The position numbers and the translations under genes are program-made. A stretch of DNA of 64,000 nt, taken from the NCBI RefSeq assembly GCF_029962835.1, contig NC_080577.1, positions 28,006,501 to 28,070,500 of the forward strand, read 5' to 3'. Below are positions 55,566 through 64,000 of the stretch, piece by piece (position 1 is the first letter of the stretch; every line of letters begins with the position of its first letter). A model generated the notes under the pieces. That model worked only from the letters and a program-made list of their open reading frames with translations. It did not search any database and was not told the DNA's origin. This DNA is from Magnolia sinica (lineage: Eukaryota > Streptophyta > Magnoliopsida > Magnoliales > Magnoliaceae).

Positions 55566-58500
55566 TCATGTCATCAGCTTCTTCTCACCGGTCTTGCTCC
55601 GGAAAGTCGACAGTAACGAGAAAGGGCGGGAAGCTGAAAAGAGAGAATCAAAGAAGAGCCTGAATCCATTTCTACCTTGGGTATAAAACATCAAAGCTCA
55701 TTCGTGTGAGGAAAAGAGGGTGTGAGGGAAAGAGGGAAAAAGACAAAAACGATACGAAAAAGTCCTCACCCTTTTGTGCAGTGCCTCCAATGGGGACATC
55801 GTCTTGGGGGATAAGATTCTTCAGCATATGAACTGAATAACATCAAAGATATAGATATACAGATCAGCTATACATTTAATGATTTAAGATGACGCTGTAG
55901 CAATGTTCAAAAACTTGGGACTCATACTTGGATATCGATCTTCGGAATTGAGAGTTTAATTTGGACTGAAACTAACGCCCTGTTTGGGAAAGGAAGTGAT
56001 AATGTGAATTTGGTGAATCCATAAACTTGTCAAATTCATGGACTTTCATTGGAATTGAGATTTAGCAAAATCCAACGTACACTTTCGGAATCAAACACAA
56101 ATCCAGGGATTTGGAGAGAATTTTCATTTATTGTAAAGGAATTACCTTTTCAGCTTTTTCAAGAGTTGATGGTAGTAAGAAAAGGATGTGGATGAAGGTA
56201 GTAAGAAAAGACTGGATAACCTATGGTCCACCTGAAGGTCTAACCCTTGATAGAGTAGAATGGTGGAACAGGATTCAAGTAGCTGACCCCAATTAACTGG
56301 GATAAGGTTTAGAAGATGATGATGAATTTCATTTTCAGCTTTTCCATGAGTCTCTCAGTTTGAGGTTGGAAGTCTTTAGTTTTGTTGGGGATTTGATTAT
56401 GCCCTAAATCCATAGATTTATGGAGGTGCAAATTTGGGAAATCAATGGATTTGTCACGTGCCCAACAAAAAACAAACAGGGAAGATTTGAAAGCCATGGA
56501 TTGCACAAATCCTTGCTCCAAATCCCTTACCTTAGCCCCTAAGAGAGATTTAACTTTTGCTAACAGAAAAATGGTTTTGATTAAACAATGTTGGAACTGG
56601 GTTTCCAGGATAAATCATAACACTGAAACAATTGAAAGTTCACCCAACACAAAACCCTGACATCTGCAGTACTGATTATAGCAAAGATCAGATGACAAGT
56701 TTTACTGAGATCTTCTAAGAAATCAACAAGTTAGCAGGATACTTTGGTAAATACCAAATTAATTCAACATGAGTAGATAAGACACTTATGAATTCATTTT
56801 TTTTCACACTAGGCTGCCTTTCAGTTGATAGTTTCCTTGAAATTTACTGAGATCGGTTAATCCGAAGTGGGAAGACTAATCTTGCTTTCTCCAAGAAACC
56901 TCTTTTTCCTGCTTGTATGTTATCTGGGTTCCAAGCATCTGAGATTTACACCGTCATGTCTAACATTCTTTTACTTAATGATTAATGTTGAAGTAGAGCA
57001 GTAACAGCCAAGGTTTAGAAACAAGAAACAAAAATCAAGACTCAATGACGACCTGAGTAAGAGCCAATTCCAACATCGGGCAAGTTAGATAAAAGTACTT
57101 GATTAAGTCCTTTTGAGTACCAAATTGAGTTTTGAAAATCTCAACTGAGTTTTTGGAGTAACATATTGAGTTTTCATCATGTTCCAGGGAAAAAGAAAAA
57201 CAAAAAGACAAAAAACCTTAAACCTCTAATGTGATCCAAGTCTATCAAGTTTTTCAAGTATTTGACCAAGTTTCCAAAGAGCAAAAACAGACACATTCAG
57301 GCACAGAATTACAGATTTGAGTCCAACAGAATACAGGAGTGATGAGTGTTTACCTTCACTAGAAGAAGCGGTAGTTGCAATATGTTCATCAACAGCTGAG
57401 CTGTCAATGCTCAAGTTATCTGAATCCACGTTAGGTTCAGTCACAGCTGAACTATGGTTCTTTCTTCCGAACTTAAGGAGTCGTCTGAAACCTTTCGAGG
57501 ATTCCTTACCACGCGGCTTCTCCACTTCTTTGGAAATTTCTTCTTGGAAATTTGGGTCAGTAAAATCAGATATGCGCAGTTTGACAGTCTCAGTGCTTGT
57601 TGCCATTTCAGAATTTATTGTTGTTGTTTTACTGCATTCTAAATTGCTGGTGCATGGATCTTCCAGTGATAAGTTTCGAGCATAAGGCGCATGATATGGG
57701 GTTTCAGCAACCCCGATACTGGAAGCATTCGGCATTTCATCCCCTGTGTAATCTAGTGTCACCTGATCATCAGAAGAAGGATTGGGTAACCAGAATCAGC
57801 AAATAAAGAAGCAAAGCTGTGCCACGCTATGCGAAAAGAAAAATACGCCATCATACTGTATCACCATATGCAGGCTCCCAACCAGCACCAAATACAAAAA
57901 ATTCACGATAACCAATTTTAACTTCCAAATGTGGATTTGATTCAAGCAGGGGCAGTTTTGGCTCTGAGGTAGAGCAGGTCCAAGATGACGGAAACTACAG
58001 CAATAATCTTAATTACTGTTCCCAATATTCTTTTTACGTGCAAACAACTGACACCAAATCACTCTGATATTGGAGACCTGACTGGGGTCCTTGCAGGAAA
58101 TGTGAAAAGGAAGTTCAATTGATTTGAATAAACACTAACTACTAGCAGAAGAAATCACAACTACTCGGTCCATTTCTTAAAAAAGAAAAGAAAAAAAAAA
58201 TCAAAAAATAACTAGAATATGGGAGCATCCCATATCTTGAAACATAACTTCTTCAACCTGAAGATAACTAGAATATGGGAGCATCCCCATATCTTGAAAA
58301 AACAAACACTAAAATTTGCAAATGAAACTATAATGAACCCTATGCAAGTCATTCCATTTTTAGGTAAAAAGGTGATGTTTTCCTTTCCCACAATAAAAAT
58401 GATGACAAGTGATGGTGATGACAACATAGTTATAGCTCTCTAACGACAAGTGCATCCAAGATAAAATAAGAAGAAACTAAAATAAAGTAGAACACATGAA

Positions 58501-61500
58501 GAAAAGAACCACTTAAATGCTTTTTCTAACAAACATACCTCATTAGATTTAGGCTGCTTGTCAAGCTGGAATTTGCTAGGGTCTTGACCAACTTCACCAA
58601 TGACAATAGGGGAAGGCGGTGCACCAATAGCTGCATATTCTGCTACAACCTCAGTCTTCTCTTCAGTATCATCACCATATGAACCTCTCTCTATCTCTAT
58701 CTTTTCTTCAGATGCCTGCACAATGGGAATGGCAGGCATCTCATCTTCAAGCATCACAACGGTCTTCTCAATAACAGAGTTATCATCCAATTGATGCGAT
58801 GTCTTCTCATTACTTTTTTTCAGTTTGATACTTTCAGAAGTCACAGAAGATCCGCTAACATTGCTCTTCTGCACTGTCCCCCTTGTAGTTGAGTTGTTCT
58901 GATCCAAATTGCTTCTTGGTGTTCTAATCTTCATTTCTGGTAGTGTTGCAGATTTAGTTCTGTCAAGGCTTGTAATTGAAGAGATCTTCTTGCTTTCAGG
59001 TTCACCAGATACTTTTGGCTTTGGTACTTTATCACTGCCTCCTGATTTCAGAGAAACCTGATGGCCGCTGCTGCCTTTAGGGTCTGATAGTCTTCTAGTT
59101 CGGATTGAGGCTGCCTTTGGTTCTGAGTCTTTGGGCATGTGACTGTCATTATCATGCTTCAGCTCTGTTAACGATGACATTGATTGGGTTAACCCACTTC
59201 CAGCCGGGTGTACACCATTTAATCTGCTGCTAGGCCTTGTGGTTTTCTGAGAACCACCTGACCCCACAGCAGTCCTGGTAGACAACTTTTGTATAGGTGA
59301 AGAAGAGTCGCTGGATTTCGGCCCTTTATTCGAGCCTGTTGTACGCTTTGTTGGCAATTGGGTTCCGGTCTGCTGAGAGGGCAGTGGCGATTGAGCAGGG
59401 TTTGAGCCACCTCTCGCAGCGATTCTCTTTTGCCGCTCTCTCTTTAAAGCTTCTAACCGCTTTACTTCTTCCTCCTCCTGAAAAATTTCAAAATAAAAAA
59501 CTCTTGAGGTATAACCAAATCAACCCAGCTGGCAAAGGAACCATAAACTATAGAAAATAATAGGCTGGTTACCAAAGGTGAAAACTGGTGAAATTTGAAA
59601 AATAGATTGGTCAGTAAAGGTGCAAACTAGTGAACATAGAATAGAGGTCCGTTATCACCTACAAATAGTTGCAGGTTAACTAAACCTACAATTCTTTTTC
59701 ATAGGCATTTTCCCCAGAAAACATAAGATAATCCTCAAGAAAATTATTTAAAAGGGGCAAAACTGGAAACCAAAATTCTGAAGGAATAAAAAATGTGCTT
59801 TAGCATACAACCAGTTCTAGCCTTGTAGGTAACCTGTCCTCTAGAAACTCAAGTCTTGATAACCAAATAACATTCCTAGATTGCTTTTTGTAAATTTTCA
59901 TTTCAGTTTGTATGGTACAGCGCACACAGTATTCTTCAGTGAAACACAGAAACGTACACACTGAAATTTCAAAAATAGAAGAACAATCTGGCAGCTTGCT
60001 GCAACACGAACAGAGAAATTAGGCCTACTAAAAAAAGAACTTTCAAGCTTTTTAAAACTAGTACAATTCCTTAAATTTCTGAATGAATAAAAACAGAAAT
60101 TTCCAGATTGGCAAAATAGAGAAATGTTCTTGAAAGTTAGTACAATATACCAACATAAATTTGATGCTTTCAGCTGAAAAAGATTTATGCATCAAGGATC
60201 ACAAAGAATCAGGAACCTCTCTTTAAAAACCCAAAATACCCCTGATTCCTGATGTGTTCATATCACTGACTTGTTTAAAGTTAAACTTTTTTTTAAAACA
60301 TTCTGACTTGTTTAAACTTTAAAGTGAGCAACATGGATGATTGATAATTGGCAACAACAATCGCTTGTGCTCTCTAATGTTTGCTTAATGTGTATGGCAG
60401 GCGCATAGTCCATCGACCACTTATTTATCCACTGTCCTTTTGTCTGAAGAGATTATTTTCTAGTTGCAGCTCAAGTGGCTTGGGTCATGCCAGAATCGGT
60501 GGAAGATCTCCTTTGGGGAGTGGCATGGTGGTGGGAGTGAGGAAAGTTGGTAATTTTGTTTGGAGGCTTCTCCCTTTGGCCTTTTTTTGGGCTATCTGGA
60601 AGGAAAGGAATGAGCAATGTCTCAAAAACAGGACCTCAGTTCACAGAGTGATTTATGCAGTTAAAGGCTTTGTAAAGGGTTGGGCTCCTTTTGTTAATGC
60701 AGCTATGACTATGTCTGTTTCTTTCCATTTGGGTTGTTAGTGTTGCATTGCATTCTTTTCCTGCCTCGCGGTAGGCATTCTAATAAATTTCAAAAAAAAA
60801 AGAAAAAATAAATAAAGAAAGAAAGTGAGCAACATGAAAAGCCAACAAACATTAGATGTGACAAAATAACAAAAAGCCCAACTAAAGTTCATTTGATTCT
60901 TTTCTTTCTACAAAACAACCATTTTCCGGTTTCATGTTTCATTCTAAAATTCATTAACAATTAGCACTAAGTAGGACATGGGCATGATTGCATAAATATG
61001 ACACAAGAAATATTTGAAAAATAAAAAATAAGTAAATAAATTGCTGCTAATTTGAGAAAACAAGAGCTTTTCAATCATTTACACACAAAAAAAATAATAA
61101 AATAAAATAAAATCACTTGGTTGGTGGGTAGGAGAAAGGTGATCACAATAGAGATTCTCTTAAGAAGAGAAGGATGATTATCACAAATGGGTGCCCCCTA
61201 TGCCTAAAGGATGACGAGTCAACCAACGATTTGTTTACCATTTGTTTATTCATCACTCCTTGCAAATTACTTCGTGGAAATTCCTTTCCCTCCATAAGGT
61301 GGCATGGGGTGATGTCATCTTCTTGAAGGCTCTTATCAAAGCATGGTATGGCGGTAGGAAGAGTGAGCACTTATCTTTGCTTGCTATCTTGTGGCAGCTG
61401 GCAAGAACGAAGCAATTGCATCTCCATGATTGCTCACCCACTCCAGATGGTGTCTTTCTCAAAGCTAAGTGTTATATAATCAAATGGGCTTCTGCATTTA

Positions 61501-63492
61501 AGATGTTTGAGAGCAATTGTAGGTTTTTTGAGGGTTCATTCGGGTGTTGTTTTCCCCTTGTATCTGACATAAATCCTTGTCATTCTTTACTTTTGCTTTA
61601 AGAAAATTTTGTTATCCTTCAAAAAGATATATAATTTTAGCCATTTGAGGCAGGAGGAATATAGTAAATTTACCAATATCTGAATTCACACAGGATATTC
61701 CTTTTTATTATACACTTTTTTGTTTTTATTCAAAACTAGAAGAGTATTAAAAAGAATAAGAAGATCAGTTAAGCCAGCTTCAAGTTGCAACCATCAGGGT
61801 GTTCAACCTTTTCCAAAACAGAGCTTTTCAAAAACGTAAAAGAGGAGAAACATACCTGTTCTTTCTTCATTTTCTGAATATCAGCTTTGAACATGCGTAA
61901 CTTCTCAGCACGTTCTTTTGCTTCAGCTAAAGGACTATACTTTGATGGCTTTACCTTCCTCATCGCCGCCTCCATCTTCCTTTTCTCTAAAGCATCTTGC
62001 GCTCTTGACTTCTTTTCCTTGTCTAACTTCTTCAATCCTTCCTTACCACCCGTCGCTTCTTCTGGGTTTACATTCTCAAACACTTTGGCATCTTCAGCAC
62101 AAAGCTGCATTTCATAATCTATAGCTGGATCATAACCAATAGACTCCCTTTCTACTCCACGCTCTGGCATCATACTCAAGTCATCTGGTTCATAGCTGAG
62201 TTGGCTTCTAATCATATTGGAAGAATCTTCTGTTCTCTGAAGAGACGATGAGAACTCGGAACCCATATCGATGGCAGCTCTGCTGTCTGTTCCAACTTGA
62301 TCTTGCGAGCTTGACCTAAAAGGAACTATGAATGATTCATCTGTTACGTTATTTGATCTTTTATCCAAATTATCAGCAGGCCAAAATTCATTTCCGGCAA
62401 GCGGATCAGGTAGATAATTCGTAGTGCCACTCTTATTTCCATGTTCATATATCATGAAAGCATCATTTGCCCTTCTATACCTTCCACCGCCACTTTCTGT
62501 TTCTGTGAACTGCACATCCAGCTGGCTATCTCTCAATCCTCCACTAGGATGGAACCCTTCATGAGAAATTGCCGATTCATCATTTGATGCCCTCTGCTTA
62601 TAGATCACTGCCTGGCCACTCACTATATCAAATTCAGACATTCTCTGGTTTGGAACTGTGGTCAAATTTCGTTCAGGAGGAAGTATAGGATCTTCCACAA
62701 CTCTACTTTGTTGCCTCTTTACAGTGACCTCTTTTTCAGCAGAAAACATGCCTCTATCAGAAAAATCTGTTTTCTCTTCATCATCTCGCAATAGAAAATT
62801 CTGAAAAGCCTGCCAGTTTTCACCATTAGCATCCTGTCCATAAACTGCACTATCCCCATCATTTGAACTCCGAGTATTGGTAAACTTGGAATGACTTCCT
62901 TTACCTTTTGCAGATCTCACAGAGTTCTTATGATTCCTTACTGGAGCATCAGACTGCAAATCATCATCATCTTCATTGGTCTCGGGTTCCGAAGCTGATT
63001 GAGACTCACTTCCTGATGAGTCGTGCTTCTTCGAAGTAATATAATTGAGGTTTCGAATAACAACCATGCCCGGTTGTTTCTTACCTGATCGACCAACTTT
63101 TTTCCTCCGTATTCGAATCTGTAAGTCTTCTTTCTCTAACTCTGACATGTTTTGATCTCCACCATCTTGTGATTTTGCAGTGGAAGTACCCATTTCCGAA
63201 CTTTCTGACTCGATATTGCTATCTTTACTATCCATGGAATGCCTTTTATGCCCCATTCTTTGTGCAGCATTGAATCTGGGATCCTCCATTGGAGGATACG
63301 GTGGCTGGAAAAATGGGGCATTTCCCGGATAGTTCTGATAGTAAGGCACCCCTTGCATAGGATACTGTTGAAAGACTGGAGCACCCGGTGGAGAATGAAT
63401 AGGCCACTGGGGATACATAGGATGTTGAAAGTTGCCTTGAAAATATTCATGAGGGCCTGAAGGAACCTGGGAATGGATGGGAGGCCTTTGAT
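55566..63492 (-). CDS. CIP7: COP1-interacting protein 7 (CIP7)-like, 3' part of gene
   Basis: CIP7 is a plant nuclear protein that interacts with the light-signalling repressor COP1 (family knowledge). Five coding exons on the minus strand: 63492-61856, 59477-58539, 57762-57354, 55832-55770 and 55633-55566, 3116 nt in all. Phases agree and introns are GT-AG. The visible protein starts within a proline/tyrosine-rich segment (PHEYFQGNFQHPMYPQWPIH). It then has a basic patch (RIRRKKVGRSGKKQPG), acidic and serine-rich linkers, a charged helical region spanning the first join (KADIQKMKKEQ, EEEEVKRLEALKRERQKRI), and Ser/Thr/Lys-rich low-complexity sequence. The C-terminus is VHMLKNLIPQDDVP then SRPFSLLSTFRSKTGEKKLM, a tail I recognise from CIP7-like proteins. 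No catalytic domain is expected. The exon beginning at 63492 enters at phase 2, so the start lies beyond 64000. No stops or frameshifts were seen. Confidence 0.85.
55977..56481. mobile_element. MITE-like element in CIP7-like intron, with nested RTE fragment
   Basis: Left GCCCTGTTTGGGAAAGG and the reverse complement of the right, CCCTGTTTGTTTTTTG, form short inverted ends of PIF/Harbinger style. AAATCCATNNATTTG-type words recur inside. No clear target duplication. Confidence 0.45.
56180..56327 (+). mobile_element. RTE-type LINE 3' tail
   Basis: Frame reads RMWMKVVRKDWITYGPPEGL, then TLDRVEWWNRIQVADPN and a stop, followed by a GATGATGATG tail. It is antisense to the CIP7-like gene. Confidence 0.75.
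58206..58302. repeat. Tandem copies of a palindromic 37-bp unit
   Basis: ATAACTAGAATATGGGAGCA followed by TCCCATATCTTGAAA occurs at about 58208-58243 and 58264-58300. Within each copy GATATGGG and CCCATATC are inverted and flank AGCATC, so each can form a small hairpin. Located in a CIP7-like intron. Confidence 0.8.
60366..60830 (+). mobile_element. L1-type LINE 3' fragment
   Basis: Plus-strand frames give SIDHLFIHCPFV, AQVAWVMPESVEDLLWG, LPLAFFWAIWKERNEQCLKN and VKGFVKGWAPFVNAA, the C-terminal zinc-finger region of plant L1 elements. An A-rich tail follows from about 60789. Antisense to the CIP7-like gene, in its 2.4-kb intron. Confidence 0.75.
61185..61640 (+). mobile_element. L1-type LINE 3' fragment, more decayed
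   Basis: Frames give NGCPLCLKDDESTNDLF, KALIKAWYGGRKSEHLS and IIKWASAFKMFESNC, the same C-terminal region as the copy at 60366. It is more diverged, with a short A-rich end near 61620. Confidence 0.6.
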
Positions 63493-64000
63493 CTGGACAT
63501 TAAAAAATGGATACCCAGATCATGAATTTATGATGTTCAAGTAAAATGTAGAGAAAAGCATAACTAGTCAATAAACCCGTGGAACTAATGTCGACATGCA
63601 TGATGTTTTGAAAATAAAAGGCACCATAAAACAAGCTTGACCCAGCCTTAGGCTGGGCTTGGACCTACTAGCTTGGTTTGTGGGACGGGCTTGGCCTTGC
63701 ATTCAGGGCCTAATCGGGTCGGGCTTTGGCTAAGTCATTTTAGCCCAACCCGACTTTATATGTACGTGTTTTATCCTACAAATATGTCATTCTAATCCTT
63801 AGTCAGGCAACCGTCTAATTTGAATGTGGACAATTGGTTTCATTCCTCTACAATGTTTATTTCTTTATGCATGCATGGCCCACTTGATAAACAAATACAT
63901 AAGGAAAAATCAAGGGGGGAACAGGGATTTTATCAATTTTCAGGCTGGATCAGGTTGGACCGGGTTGATACCGGGCCCAACCAAAAAAAAATTCAGGTCG
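63493..64000 (-). other. CIP7-like intron, partial, with GGGCTTGG word array
   Basis: Intronic sequence upstream of the first visible CIP7-like exon. From about 63638 it is rich in GGGCTTGG, GGCCTAATCGGGTCGGGC and CAACCCGAC words. This looks like the subterminal region of another word-array element that may extend past the window edge. Confidence 0.45.

Noticed and set aside
58440-59357. 305-codon minus-strand frame as a stand-alone gene
   Set aside because: It is an exon of the CIP7-like gene: the frame extends upstream to the AG acceptor before 59477, and its end beyond 58539 is intron.

Overview
The window is nuclear DNA of a flowering plant. The evidence is two spliced plant-type genes with GT-AG introns, very long transposon-filled introns, L1- and RTE-type LINEs, Ty3/gypsy LTRs, and hAT- and PIF/Harbinger-like DNA elements. 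The abundance of GTGGGCCCAC foldback repeats reminds me of magnoliid genomes (Magnolia or Cinnamomum type). That placement is a low-confidence impression, not a demonstrated fact.

Only two host genes can be supported, both on the minus strand. The first is a complete DPH6 (diphthine--ammonia ligase), 12 coding exons between 31702 and 4932, encoding 735 residues. It has an N-terminal ATP-pyrophosphatase domain followed by two RidA-like domains. The second is the 3' part of a COP1-interacting protein 7 (CIP7)-like gene, five coding exons from 63492 to 55566, whose 5' part lies beyond the right edge. Nothing suggests that the two work together. Exon joins were checked by reading frame and splice-site sequence.

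Layout: 1-4931 is the region downstream of DPH6 (foldback repeats and a tandem tRNA-type SINE). 4932-31702 is DPH6; its introns 3, 6 and 9 hold deeply nested transposons. 31703-55565 is intergenic and almost entirely transposon relics: gypsy LTRs and gag, a decayed gypsy-type ORF, hAT elements and foldback repeats. 55566-64000 is CIP7-like, with MITE, RTE and LINE fragments in its introns.

The most notable material is two groups of non-autonomous hAT-like elements defined here from their ends. Group 1 has ends TAGRGCTGGGCAT-like and 8-bp target duplications; copies are at 9828, 26474, 43141 and 51476. They carry cargo: a promoter plus coiled-coil gene start (9828), pentatricopeptide-repeat fragments (26474 and 51476), and foldback repeats (43141). 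Group 2 has ends CATNGTTTTRAATATC-like; copies are at 8514, 12705, 13523, 24716 and 50926 with 7/8 or 8/8 target duplications, plus probable copies at 19328 and 20861. In both groups the subterminal DNA is a dense array of one copy-specific short word (ATCGG, TCGAG, GATATC, CCGTAA, GTAGCG, ACTCG).
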